A DNA stretch of 64,000 bases from assembly GCF_001747405.1 (NCBI RefSeq), contig NZ_CP017305.1, positions 762,001-826,000 on the forward strand, read 5' to 3'. The DNA comes from Chlorobaculum limnaeum. Its GTDB lineage: Bacteria > Bacteroidota > Chlorobiia > Chlorobiales > Chlorobiaceae. Position 1 is the first letter of the stretch. Each line of letters starts with the position of its first letter. The notes under the pieces were generated by a model. It did no database searches. It worked only from the letters and a program-made list of their open reading frames with translations, and had not been told where the DNA came from. Position numbers and translations under genes: made by a program. Shown here piece by piece: positions 8,848-17,200 of the stretch.

Positions 8848-9916
8848 ATGAAAAAGACTATTTTGATGATTTGTTTGTCTGTGCAGCTTTGCCTTTTCAG
8901 GCTTGCGCCGGTGGTATCCGCTGAAGCCGAAACGCCGCTCGAACCGGTTGCCATTACTGGCAAGGTTCGGTACGATTCGGATGATCCGGCCATCTGGGTC
9001 AACCGGGCCGACCCCTCGAAAAGCCTCGTTCTCGGCACTGACAAACATGAGGATGGTGCTCTGTACGTGTTCGATCTTGCGGGCAGGGTCATCGAAGAGA
9101 AGTGCGTTCGCGGGCTGGTTCGTCCGAACAATGTCGATGTTGAGTATGGCCTCATGTTGCAGGGCAAGCCGGTCGATATTGCCGCCGTTACCGAGCGGGG
9201 GCGGCGTATGGTTCGCCTCTACCGTTTGCCCGACATGACGCCGCTCGATAACGGCGGCATCCGGGTTTTCGACGGCGAGGCGCTCGATGAGCCGATGGGC
9301 ATCGCCCTCTACAAGCGCAGCCGCGACGGGAATATCTACCTGATCGTCAGCAGGAAAGAGGGGCCGAAAAAAGGGGTACCTTTGGGAATACCTGCTGCGC
9401 GATGACGGCGCGGGCAGGGTGATGGCGACAAAGGTTCGCGCTTTCGGCGCATGGAGGGGCGTGAAAGAGATCGAGGCGGTCGCAGTCGATGACGGTAACG
9501 CTACGGTCTATTACTCCGATGAACGGTTCGGCATCAGGAAATACTCTGCCGATCCCGCCGCCGTCGATGCAGGCAAGGAGCTTGCTGTGTTCGGGCAGTC
9601 GGGATTCGCCGCCGACCGTGAAGGCATTGCCGTGACCCGGAATGCCGAAGGCGGCACGCTGGTGCTGGTTTCCGACCAGAGCGGCGGTGCGCTCAGAATC
9701 TACAGCTCGACGAAAGTGGACGAAAATCGCTATCGTTTCATCACCTCGGTGCCATATCGTGCAACGGAAACCGACGGCCTCGACCTCTCGACGGAAATCC
9801 GGACGCCGGAGTTTCCCGAAGGAGTGCTCGTCGCCATGTCGGACGACCGCACCTTCCAGTTTTACTCGCTCGGCGAAGTGCTGAAGCGGCTCGGGGAAAG
9901 AGTTGACGGGGAGTGA
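8848..9916 (+). pseudogene. Beta-propeller phytase (3-phytase), interrupted by a one-base frameshift
   Basis: The first part (8848-9376) begins with a signal peptide (MKKTILMICLSVQLCLFRLA) and phytase motifs DDPAIWVN, GTDKHEDGALYVFDL and RPNNVDVEYG. The second part (9377-9916) continues in the +1 frame with YLWEYLLRDDGAG, DREGIAVTR and TDGLDLST. Dropping one G at 9373-9376 (A6G4 tract) restores a continuous protein of about 355 residues, the normal size for a six-bladed beta-propeller phytase, which releases phosphate from phytate using calcium. As read, the first frame ends at 9405 after about 185 residues. Sequencing error, recent mutation or transcript slippage in the homopolymer are all possible. 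It pairs with the TonB receptor upstream. Confidence 0.85.
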
Positions 9917-9923
9917 TGCCCGG

Positions 9924-10002
9924 CAGCCGGGAGTTTTTGCAGGGGTGGATGGATCGCTTTGCCAGGTGGGTGAGGCTGAACGCCAATCCGCGCAACGCCT
10001 GA
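9924..10002 (+). pseudogene. 3'-end remnant of an FMN reductase gene
   Basis: Read in one frame this segment encodes SREFLQGWMDRFARWVRLNA and ends NPRNA-stop. The C-terminus of the intact FMN reductase (5102-5659) is SRDFLQSWMDRFAAWVRLHG-GRR. Most base differences fall at third codon positions, so this copy evolved as coding sequence before it was cut off from the rest of its gene. It has no start and lies immediately after the phytase stop. Confidence 0.75.
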
Positions 10003-10005
10003 ACG

Positions 10006-11190
10006 TCACGGCTTTTTCTCCGCCAGCAAATCGTTCAGGTTGTTTCTGATTGTTATTGTCGTTGGATGCTTTGGGCCGAGAGACTTTTCCAGAATCGCGA
10101 GAGCGCGTCGGAAGAGCGGTTCAGCGTCGTCATACTTGCCCTGTGCGTAGAGCAGATTCGCCAGATTGTTCAGGCGCGTGGCAACGTTGGGATGATTGGG
10201 GCCGAGGGTTTTTTCGCCGATAGCGAGAGCGCGTCGGTAAAGCGGTTCAGCGTCGGCGTAGTTGCCCTGAGCTTTGAGTAAAAGCGCCAGATTGTTTAGC
10301 CATGTGGCAACGTCGGGATGATTGGGGCCGAGCGTCTTTTCGCCGATATCGATGGCGCGTCGGTAGAGCGGTTCGGCGTCGCGGTAGTTGCCCTGAGCAT
10401 AGAGTAACAACGCCAGATTGTTCCGGCTGGCAGCAACATCGGGATGATTGGGGCCAAGAGTCTTTTCACCGATAGTGAGAGCGCGTCGGAAGAGCGGTTC
10501 GGCTTCGTCGTATCGGCCCATTTTCCAGAGTATCGTTGCATGGGCATCGAGATAGAACGGGTTCTCATCTTCGATGGCGGCGGCTTTTTTGTAGTAGCGT
10601 TCGGCTTCGGGGTAGTTGATTTGGAGTTCGTAGGTCTGGCCTTGCAGATAATGCACCTTTGCAAGGTCTTGCTGCAAATCGTTGTGCTTGTCACGGAACT
10701 CGGCCAGCAGGCGATTGACCTCGTCGTAATTGAAGTTGTCTCTGGCGGCTTCGATTTTTGGAATCAGCGCTTTCAGTTCAGCGCCGACGGAGCCTTGCTG
10801 AAACAGTTTTTGCGCGTCGGCATCCGCCTGCACAACCTTGTCGAGGAAGTTTGAGAGGTCTTCCCAGAATTTCGCCCGGCTGTAAGCATCGAGCTGCTCG
10901 ACATCCTTGCCACCATGCGCGGCGCGAACCAGTTTCCTGAACGCGGGATTCTCTTTGGTCGCCTCCCAGTCATGTTGCAGGATGATCGATCTGTACTCGG
11001 TCAGTTGCGTGGGATTCAGGCCTTGATAAAGATTGCCCCCAGAGACGATAATTCCGGTGTTGTGGTCAGGGTTGATGGTAATGCCTTGCTGTTTCTTCTT
11101 ATCGCCCAGCCAGCCGAACATGCCGGTTACGATTGCGCCGATGATCGTCAAAACGCCACCGATAATCGCTACTGTGACCTCTGTTGTCAT
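10006..11190 (-). CDS. Membrane-anchored TPR protein (kinesin light chain-type repeats)
   Basis: 394 residues from the ATG at 11190 (MTTEVTVAIIGGVLTIIGAI), whose first 25 residues form one transmembrane segment. A longer frame reaching 11865 runs through proB on the same strand and is composed of Arg/His-rich non-protein, so it was rejected. After a helical region (about 60-200) come four 42-residue TPR units with the consensus G.Y.DAEPL(Y/F)RRAL.IGEKTLGPNHPDVA. Such repeats form protein-interaction superhelices. No enzymatic domain is visible, so it is probably a scaffold. The stop lies 4 bp from the FMN reductase remnant on the other strand. Confidence 0.85.
   Translation of the reverse strand: MTTEVTVAIIGGVLTIIGAIVTGMFGWLGDKKKQQGITINPDHNTGIIVSGGNLYQGLNPTQLTEYRSIILQHDWEATKENPAFRKLVRAAHGGKDVEQLDAYSRAKFWEDLSNFLDKVVQADADAQKLFQQGSVGAELKALIPKIEAARDNFNYDEVNRLLAEFRDKHNDLQQDLAKVHYLQGQTYELQINYPEAERYYKKAAAIEDENPFYLDAHATILWKMGRYDEAEPLFRRALTIGEKTLGPNHPDVAASRNNLALLLYAQGNYRDAEPLYRRAIDIGEKTLGPNHPDVATWLNNLALLLKAQGNYADAEPLYRRALAIGEKTLGPNHPNVATRLNNLANLLYAQGKYDDAEPLFRRALAILEKSLGPKHPTTITIRNNLNDLLAEKKP
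10075..10578. repeat. Four tandem 126-bp units inside the TPR gene
   Basis: Units begin at 10075, 10201, 10327 and 10453, each starting GCC(G/A)AG and spaced exactly 126 bp (42 codons). The last unit diverges toward its end. The high similarity between units makes copy number change by slippage or recombination plausible. Confidence 0.85.
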
Positions 11191-11287
11191 CGTTACGCGG
11201 GATGGGGGTGAAACTGCGAAATTGTATGCCGCAAGATAATGCGGAAATACTGCGCGGACAACAGGTTGGGGGAGATTGCGGAGGTTT

Positions 11288-11313
11288 GTAGGCGCGGCTC
11301 TTGTGGCTACCCT
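11288..11313. repeat. REP-like palindromic element
   Basis: A sequence of the form GTAGGCGCGGCTCTTGTGGC then TACCCT, related to the 25-28-bp GTAGGGG...GGCT.CCC elements at 24.8, 25.05, 25.37, 56.2 and 61.4-61.55 kb. It lies between the TPR gene and proB. Confidence 0.5.
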
Positions 11314-11352
11314 ATCTTTGCGTTTTTGGCTGGGTGGGGGGCAAAAAGAAGA

Positions 11353-11383
11353 GATCAGCCACATCGGGCTGATCCTGCTGATC
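11353..11383 (-). terminator. Probable proB terminator
   Basis: On the minus strand, just past proB, GATCAGCC pairs with GGCTGATC around a short loop and is followed by TCTTCTTTTTG. Position and T-rich tail fit an intrinsic terminator for the SMR-proB transcript. Confidence 0.55.
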
Positions 11384-11432
11384 TTGCTGGGGAGATTCTG
11401 CTGGGCCTGGTTGCAAGTGCTCTCTCGATTTC

Positions 11433-12518
11433 CTACGGCACGATATACAGATGATCGTAGTGAATGACCGGCTTGTGGCCTTTCTGACCTGCCGTCGCGC
11501 GGGCTTTTTCGGCGGTGCAGGAGGCCATGCCGTAGCCAATGACGGTGCCGTCTTCCGAGCAGATGCGGATGACGTCGCCGCGCTTGAACGAGCCTTCGAC
11601 GCCGGTGATGCCGACGGGCAAGAGGCTCGTGGCTCGCTCGTCGGAGGTGAGGGCGTCCTTTGCGCCCTGGTTGATGATGACGGCGCCTTTTTCGAGTCCT
11701 TCGCTGAGCGCGATCCAGCGCTTTCGGCTCTGCTTCGGCTTCTGGGCGATAAACTTCGTGCCGGTTCTGCCGCCGTGCGCGATGGTCTGCAAAATGCCGG
11801 GGGTGGTGCCGTTGGCGATGTGCACGGTAATGCCGAGGCGAGAGAGTTTGTGCGCGATGGTGCACTTGGTGAGCATTCCGCCGCGTCCGAACTCCGATTT
11901 GCCGGGGCGGATGTACTGGCTGAAGTTCTTCGAGCCGGGGTCGATCTCCTCGATCACCGGGTTGCCCTCAGTCAGCGTGTCGAACAGGCCATCGACGTTC
12001 GAGAGAATGATGTGCGCGTCAACCTGCAACATCGAGGCGATGAGGCCGGAGAGCTCGTCGTTGTCGGTGAACATCAGCTCCGTCACCGCCACGGCGTCGT
12101 TCTCGTTGACGATGGGCACGATCTTCTGCGCGAGCAGCGCCTCGAAACAGGTGCGCATGTTGAGGTAGTGCTGCCGGTCGCGGAAGTCTCCTTTGGTGAC
12201 GAGTAGCTGCGCGCCGGTCATGCCATGCTTTTCGAAGCGGTCGTTGTAGGCGTTGATGAGCCGGATCTGCCCGGTGGCGGCGAGCACTTGGCGTGTCTCG
12301 ACCGGCGTCAGGTTGCCGGTGAGCGACACGATGCCGCGCCCTGCACCGACCGCGCCGGAAGTGACGAGAATGACTTCGACGCCGCCCTGCATGAGCGAGG
12401 CGATCTGCGCGGTCAGGCTGTCGAGAATCGCCGGATCGAGCTTGCCGTCGCGGCCCGTGATGACGTTGGTGCCGACCTTGACGACGATGCGCCGGTAAAC
12501 CGGATGTTGTTGACTCAT
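11433..12518 (-). CDS. proB: Glutamate 5-kinase
   Basis: 361 residues. The N-terminal amino-acid-kinase domain shows VVKVGTNVIT, VTSGAVGAGRG, PIVNENDAV and FTDNDELSGLIA. IHIANGT-type segments and a C-terminal PUA-like domain (about 275-361: KGAVIINQGAKDAL, KRGDVIRICS) complete the long ProB architecture. It phosphorylates glutamate with ATP, the first and usually feedback-controlled step of proline synthesis. The gene sits 12 bp downstream of the SMR transporter gene on the same strand, suggesting co-transcription, though the two functions are unrelated. Confidence 0.95.
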   Translation of the reverse strand: MSQQHPVYRRIVVKVGTNVITGRDGKLDPAILDSLTAQIASLMQGGVEVILVTSGAVGAGRGIVSLTGNLTPVETRQVLAATGQIRLINAYNDRFEKHGMTGAQLLVTKGDFRDRQHYLNMRTCFEALLAQKIVPIVNENDAVAVTELMFTDNDELSGLIASMLQVDAHIILSNVDGLFDTLTEGNPVIEEIDPGSKNFSQYIRPGKSEFGRGGMLTKCTIAHKLSRLGITVHIANGTTPGILQTIAHGGRTGTKFIAQKPKQSRKRWIALSEGLEKGAVIINQGAKDALTSDERATSLLPVGITGVEGSFKRGDVIRICSEDGTVIGYGMASCTAEKARATAGQKGHKPVIHYDHLYIVP

Positions 12519-12529
12519 GCCTGTTCGCC

Positions 12530-12856
12530 TTACTTCATGTGTTCCTGACTGAAATGCAACCCTGCAATGCCCGCGATGATCAGGATCAGGGAGATCACCT
12601 TGAGCGCGTTTATCCCTTCGCCGAACCAGAGCACGCCGATTGCCGTGATGAGCGCCGTGCCGAGCGCCGACCAGATGGCGTAGGACATGCCGACCGGCAG
12701 CGTCCTGAGCGCCAGCGTGAGGAAGGTAAGACTCAGACCGTAAAAAACGAAAATCAAAACCGATGGCAGCGGTTTCGAAAAGCCCGCCGAGAGCTTCATG
12801 CTGGTGGTGCCGGAGACTTCGGTGACGATGGCGAGGATCAGGTAGAGCCAGGGCAT
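12530..12856 (-). CDS. Small multidrug resistance (SMR/EmrE-type) transporter
   Basis: 108 residues from the ATG at 12856 (MPWLYLILAIVTEVSGTTSM), the usual SMR length. The invariant membrane-embedded Glu of helix 1 (AIVTEVSGTTSMK) is present, with four hydrophobic helices, GMSYAIWSALGTALI in helix 3 and GIAGLHF near the end. An upstream in-frame extension to 12910 overlaps the end of fur and adds a non-membrane basic tail, so it was rejected. SMR proteins exchange protons for lipophilic cations, or guanidinium in the Gdx subgroup; the subgroup is not decided here. It lies between fur and proB, all on the minus strand. Confidence 0.9.
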   Translation of the reverse strand: MPWLYLILAIVTEVSGTTSMKLSAGFSKPLPSVLIFVFYGLSLTFLTLALRTLPVGMSYAIWSALGTALITAIGVLWFGEGINALKVISLILIIAGIAGLHFSQEHMK

Positions 12857-12869
12857 GGATTCGGGGATT

Positions 12870-13361
12870 TCAGGCTTTCTCTTGACGCTTGTTTTTGACC
12901 CGCTGGGCACAGGCCTCCCTGTCGAGGCATTCGCCGAAGAGCTGCATGCTGAAACTGCCGAGCGAGTAGCCGTTTTCGGCGCAGAGCGTTTCCATCATGC
13001 CAGGCAGCTCGCTGCTCGTGGCTTCCGAAACCTGGCCGCATTTCAGGCAGATGATGTGCAGGTGGTTGGCCACGCCCCACGACTTTTCGTAGTGGGTGTG
13101 CTTGTGGCCGAGGTCGATCTTGGTGACAAGGTTGTACCTGAAGAGCAGGTCGAGGGTATGGTACACGGTGGCGCGTGAAATGGCGACCCCCTTTTCACGC
13201 AGCCGCACGAACAGCTCGTCGGCGTCGAGATGGGTGTTGGAACGGTAAATTTCCCTGAGCACGCTCAGGCGCTCCTGGGTGCAGCGGAGCCGCTCCTCTT
13301 TCATGAATGTTTTGAAGAGGCTTTCGACCTTTGCCGTTGTATCGCCGCTTTTTTTGCTCAC
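12870..13361 (-). CDS. Fur family metal/peroxide-responsive regulator
   Basis: 163 residues from a GTG at 13361, chosen because the first DNA-binding helices (SLFKTFMKEERLRCTQERLSVL) require a start upstream of the internal Met. The winged helix continues with DADELFVRLREKGVAISRATVYHTLDLL. The C-terminal domain has HLHIICLKCGQV and GECLDREAC, two Cys pairs expected to bind structural zinc. A longer frame reaches 13547 but has no homologous character. No strong ribosome binding site is visible, so the start is uncertain. Whether it is Fur, PerR or Zur cannot be told from the sequence alone. It is divergent from def, with 279 bp between. Confidence 0.85.
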   Translation of the reverse strand: MSKKSGDTTAKVESLFKTFMKEERLRCTQERLSVLREIYRSNTHLDADELFVRLREKGVAISRATVYHTLDLLFRYNLVTKIDLGHKHTHYEKSWGVANHLHIICLKCGQVSEATSSELPGMMETLCAENGYSLGSFSMQLFGECLDREACAQRVKNKRQEKA

Positions 13362-13640
13362 CGTATTTCTGTCGCTCTTGCGATTGGCTGTTGTTTGCGT
13401 TCCTTTGCTGCAATGTACCGTTTTTTCCCTGAAATCCCTGTCGATGCTGACCGGACGAGGTTCAGTCAATCCGTACAAAAAAGGGTTGAAAATCGTACAT
13501 TGGACTTTTTTAAAGCCTGCCGACGGGGCAACTATCAGGAGTTCCAAAGGGTTTCTTGAATGTGGACTGCTTTTGTCCGCATCCGTTTCGGCAGGGCTGG
13601 CGCTTCAGGCCGTCAGCGCAATTCAGGAGACAGAAGTTCA

Positions 13641-14204
13641 ATGATATTACCGATCAATACGTATAGCGATCCGGTGCTCGCTTTGAAGGCCAAGCCTTTG
13701 AAAGGAGTCGATCCGGCAATCGAGGAGCTGATCGCCGAGATGTTCGACACCATGTACAAAGCACCGGGCATTGGCCTTGCCGCGCCGCAGGTGGGCCATT
13801 CGTTGCGCCTGGTCGTGGTGGATATTTCCACGATCAGGGAGTATGCCGATTTCAAGCCGATGGTGGTGATCAATCCGCGCCTCGTTGCCGTTCGTGGCCG
13901 CAACTCGATGGAAGAGGGGTGCCTCAGCGTGCCCGGCGTCGCCGGTGACGTCGTTCGTCCCGCAGCCATCACGCTGCGTTACCGTGACGAAAAGTTCGAG
14001 GAGCATACCGAAGATTTCAGCGGCATGATGGCCCGCGTGCTTCAGCACGAGATCGACCATCTCGACGGCACGCTTTTCGTTGACCGCATGGATAAGCGTG
14101 ATCGCCGCAAAATCCAGAAGGAGCTTGACGCCATTGCCGAAGGACGGGTGAAGGCCGACTATCCTCTGGCCCGTGACGCCAGCCGCGTCGAAGCGGAGGC
14201 CTGA
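13641..14204 (+). CDS. def: Peptide deformylase
   Basis: 187 residues. All three motifs are present: GIGLAAPQVG (43-52), EGCLSVPG (metal Cys94) and QHEIDHLDG (His136, Glu137, His140). It removes the formyl group from nascent N-terminal methionine. The ATG at 13641 has AGGAGA about 10 bp upstream; an in-frame upstream extension to 13560 was rejected because it is not family-like. fmt starts 3 bp after its stop, so the pair that adds and removes the formyl group is co-transcribed. Confidence 0.96.
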   Translation: MILPINTYSDPVLALKAKPLKGVDPAIEELIAEMFDTMYKAPGIGLAAPQVGHSLRLVVVDISTIREYADFKPMVVINPRLVAVRGRNSMEEGCLSVPGVAGDVVRPAAITLRYRDEKFEEHTEDFSGMMARVLQHEIDHLDGTLFVDRMDKRDRRKIQKELDAIAEGRVKADYPLARDASRVEAEA

Positions 14205-14207
14205 CCG

Positions 14208-15152
14208 GTGGGGTTGAGAGTTGTCTTCATGGGCACGCCCGATTTCGCCGTTCCGTCGCTCCGTCGAATCGCCGCCATGACGCCGCGCTTCGAAACGGTG
14301 CTGGTCGTCACCGGCTGCGACAAGCCGCGCCGCAGCAAGAGCTCGCCGCCCGAGCCGACGCCGGTCAAACAGGTGGCGCTCGAACTCGGCCTGCCCGTTC
14401 TGGAGGCCGACGATGTCCGCAGCCACGACTTTGCCGCGAAGATCGCCGACGCCCTGCCTGACATCATCGTTGTTGCCGCGTTCCGCATCCTGCCGCCCGA
14501 GGTGTTCGAGCTGCCGCCGCTTGGCGCGTTCAACCTGCACGGCTCGTTGCTTCCGGCCTATCGCGGCGCGGCGCCGGTCAACTGGTCGATCATCGAGGGC
14601 GACGCCGAGACCGGCGTGACCACCTTTTTCCTTCAGCGCTCGGTCGATACCGGCAACATCATCACGATGGATCGCACGCCGATCGGGCCGGACGAGAACG
14701 CCTCGGAGCTGCTCGTCCGCCTCTCGGTGATCGGTGCGGGCACCGTGGAGCGCACGCTCGCGATGATCGCAGACGGCGCGGTGAGGCCTGAAAAACAGGA
14801 TGAATCACTCGCCAGCAGAGCGCCGAAGCTGACCCGCGAGAACACCCGCATCGACTGGCGCCAGCCCGTCCAGCGCCTGCACGACTTCATCCGCGGCCTC
14901 GCCCTGAAGCCGACCGCCTGGACGACCTTCGGCGGCAAGAGCCTGAAAATCTACAAGGCCAGGCCCTTCGTCAGCGAGATGTCGCCCGACGAGCCGGGCA
15001 CGCTCCGCATCGCGGAGGGGCGGTTGCTTGCTGCCGGTTCAGACGGCTGGCTCGAACTGCTCAGCGTGCAGGCCGAGGGCAAAAAAGCGATGGATGGCGA
15101 ATCGTTCGCTCGCGGACTCCGCGCCGGTGATGAGACGCTTCGCTTTTTATGA
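14208..15152 (+). CDS. fmt: Methionyl-tRNA formyltransferase
   Basis: 314 residues from a GTG. N-terminal LRVVFMGTPDFAVPSLR is the family start; NLHGSLLPAYRGAAPVNWSI contains the formyl-folate site (catalytic His in HGS), and D.T.TG-type FFLQRSVDTGNII follows. The C-terminal tRNA-binding domain includes NTRIDWRQPVQRLHDFIRGL. It formylates initiator Met-tRNA using 10-formyltetrahydrofolate. It follows def with only 3 bp between, which also suits the GTG start. Confidence 0.95.
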   Translation: MGLRVVFMGTPDFAVPSLRRIAAMTPRFETVLVVTGCDKPRRSKSSPPEPTPVKQVALELGLPVLEADDVRSHDFAAKIADALPDIIVVAAFRILPPEVFELPPLGAFNLHGSLLPAYRGAAPVNWSIIEGDAETGVTTFFLQRSVDTGNIITMDRTPIGPDENASELLVRLSVIGAGTVERTLAMIADGAVRPEKQDESLASRAPKLTRENTRIDWRQPVQRLHDFIRGLALKPTAWTTFGGKSLKIYKARPFVSEMSPDEPGTLRIAEGRLLAAGSDGWLELLSVQAEGKKAMDGESFARGLRAGDETLRFL

Positions 15153-15272
15153 ACGCTGCCGGGCGGTACGTCACAATTTTCTTCTTATATTCAATGTTTT
15201 TATTATTCTACGCCCGCCGCCATTGCTGCGGAGCGGTTGTGTAACCATTATTATTCGTTAGAACAGATACTT

Positions 15273-17090
15273 ATGCCTCCGACAGGAACAGAAGTCGGCA
15301 TGATCAGAAATTTCTGCATTATCGCCCATATCGACCACGGCAAATCGACTCTTGCCGACCGGCTTCTCGAAGTTACCCATACCCTCGAACGTAACCAGAT
15401 GTCCACCGCGCAGGTGCTCGACGACATGGATCTCGAACGCGAGCGCGGCATCACCATCAAGAGCCACGCGGTGCAGATGCGCTACCAGGCGAAGGATGGA
15501 CAGGACTTTATCCTCAATCTCATCGACACGCCCGGCCACGTTGACTTCAGCTACGAGGTCTCGCGGTCGCTGGCCGCGTGCGAAGGCGCGCTGCTCGTTG
15601 TCGATGCCACCCAGGGCGTCGAGGCGCAGACCATCGCCAACCTCTACCTCGCCATCGAGGCCGGTCTCGAAATCATTCCGGTCATCAACAAGATCGACCT
15701 GCCATCATCGAATGTCGAGGGTGTGGCACAGCAGATCATCGACCTCATCGGTGTCAAGCGCGAGGAGATTCTCCAGGTGTCGGCCAAGGCTGGCATCGGC
15801 GTGGATGACCTCATGGAGGCGATCGTGGCTCGCGTGCCCGCTCCGGCGGACAATCGCCAGCTGCCGCTCCGCGCGCTCATCTTCGACTCGGTCTTCGACG
15901 CCTATCGCGGCGCTATCGCCTACGTCAGGATCGTCGATGGCGTGCTCAAAAAAGGCGACCGGGTGCGCTTTTTCGCCAACGACAAGATTTTCATCGCCGA
16001 CGAAATTGGCACCATGAGCCTGAAGCGCAATCCCGCGGACACGCTCGAAGCGGGCAACGTGGGTTACCTGATCTGCTCGATCAAGGATGTGAAGGACGCC
16101 AAGGTGGGCGACACGGTCACGCTGCTCGACAATCCCGCCTCGGAGCGCCTTGCCGGCTACAAGGATGTGAAGCCGATGGTCTTCAGCGGCCTCTACCCGG
16201 TCGAGTCGAACGAGTTCGAGAACCTGCGCGAATCGCTCGAAAAGCTCTCGCTCAACGACGCCTCGCTGGTCTACACGCCGGAAACCTCTGCGGCGCTTGG
16301 CTTTGGCTTCCGTTGCGGCTTCCTCGGCCTGCTCCACATGGAGATCATCCAGGAGCGGCTGGAGCGCGAGTACAACGTCAACATCATCACCACGGTGCCG
16401 AACGTCGAGTACCGCGTGATCATGACCAGCGGCGAGACGGTCGAGGTGGACAACCCCTCGAAGATGCCCGACACGACCAAAATCAACTGGGTCGAGGAGC
16501 CATACGTTTCGATGCAGATCATCACCATGTCGGACTACATCGGCAACATCATGAAGCTTGGCATGGAGCGGCGCGGCGAGTACAAGAACACCGACTACCT
16601 CGACACGTCGAGGGTGAACATCCATTTCGAGTTCCCGCTCGGCGAGGTGGTGTTCGACTTCCACGACAAGCTCAAGTCGATCTCCAAGGGGTACGCCTCG
16701 ATGGACTACGAGTATATCGGCTACCGCCGTTCCGATCTTGTGAAGCTCGACGTGCTGCTCAACGGCGAGACGGTCGATGCGCTTTCGTCCATCGTGCACC
16801 GTTCGAAAGCGTACGACTGGGGCCGCAAGCTCTGCCAGAAGCTCAAGGGTATCATTCCTCGCCAGATGTACGAAGTGGCGATCCAGGCGGCCATCGGCAG
16901 CCGGGTGATCGCTCGCGAGTCCATATCAGCCATGCGCAAGAACGTGCTCGCCAAGTGCTACGGCGGCGACATCAGCCGCAAGCGCAAGCTGCTCGAAAAG
17001 CAGAAAGAGGGCAAGAAGCGCATGAAGCAGGTTGGCCGCGTCGAGGTGCCGCAGGAGGCGTTCCTCGCCGTTCTGAACATCGACGAATAA
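15273..17090 (+). CDS. lepA: Elongation factor 4 (LepA)
   Basis: 605 residues from the ATG at 15273, the normal EF4 length; an upstream TTG extension was rejected. G motifs are [26 protein letters not shown] and NKIDLP. Domains II to IV follow, and the LepA-specific C-terminal domain ends [16 protein letters not shown]. It is a ribosome-associated GTPase thought to remodel stalled or misassembled ribosomes. lepB follows on the same strand after 110 bp, the classical lepA-lepB order. Confidence 0.96.
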   Translation: MPPTGTEVGMIRNFCIIAHIDHGKSTLADRLLEVTHTLERNQMSTAQVLDDMDLERERGITIKSHAVQMRYQAKDGQDFILNLIDTPGHVDFSYEVSRSLAACEGALLVVDATQGVEAQTIANLYLAIEAGLEIIPVINKIDLPSSNVEGVAQQIIDLIGVKREEILQVSAKAGIGVDDLMEAIVARVPAPADNRQLPLRALIFDSVFDAYRGAIAYVRIVDGVLKKGDRVRFFANDKIFIADEIGTMSLKRNPADTLEAGNVGYLICSIKDVKDAKVGDTVTLLDNPASERLAGYKDVKPMVFSGLYPVESNEFENLRESLEKLSLNDASLVYTPETSAALGFGFRCGFLGLLHMEIIQERLEREYNVNIITTVPNVEYRVIMTSGETVEVDNPSKMPDTTKINWVEEPYVSMQIITMSDYIGNIMKLGMERRGEYKNTDYLDTSRVNIHFEFPLGEVVFDFHDKLKSISKGYASMDYEYIGYRRSDLVKLDVLLNGETVDALSSIVHRSKAYDWGRKLCQKLKGIIPRQMYEVAIQAAIGSRVIARESISAMRKNVLAKCYGGDISRKRKLLEKQKEGKKRMKQVGRVEVPQEAFLAVLNIDE

Positions 17091-17200
17091 CGAGTTACAG
17101 GCCACAAAATCAGTTGGGTTGCGCTGGAAACCGTGCCGCATGACGTCTCAGAAATCGTGTGGTCTGGCAATTCCGGCAATGCCTGCAAAAAAAGTGAAGC

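Noticed and set aside
9361-9380. Programmed -1 frameshift at A AAA AAG in the phytase gene
   Set aside because: The A6G4 tract looks slippery, but joining the two halves needs a +1 (skip one base) shift, not -1. Mutation, sequencing error or transcript slippage fit better.
11191-11865. N-terminal 225-residue extension of the TPR protein
   Set aside because: It runs through the proB coding region in another frame and is an Arg/His-rich shadow translation; the membrane segment starting at 11190 gives a sensible N-terminus.
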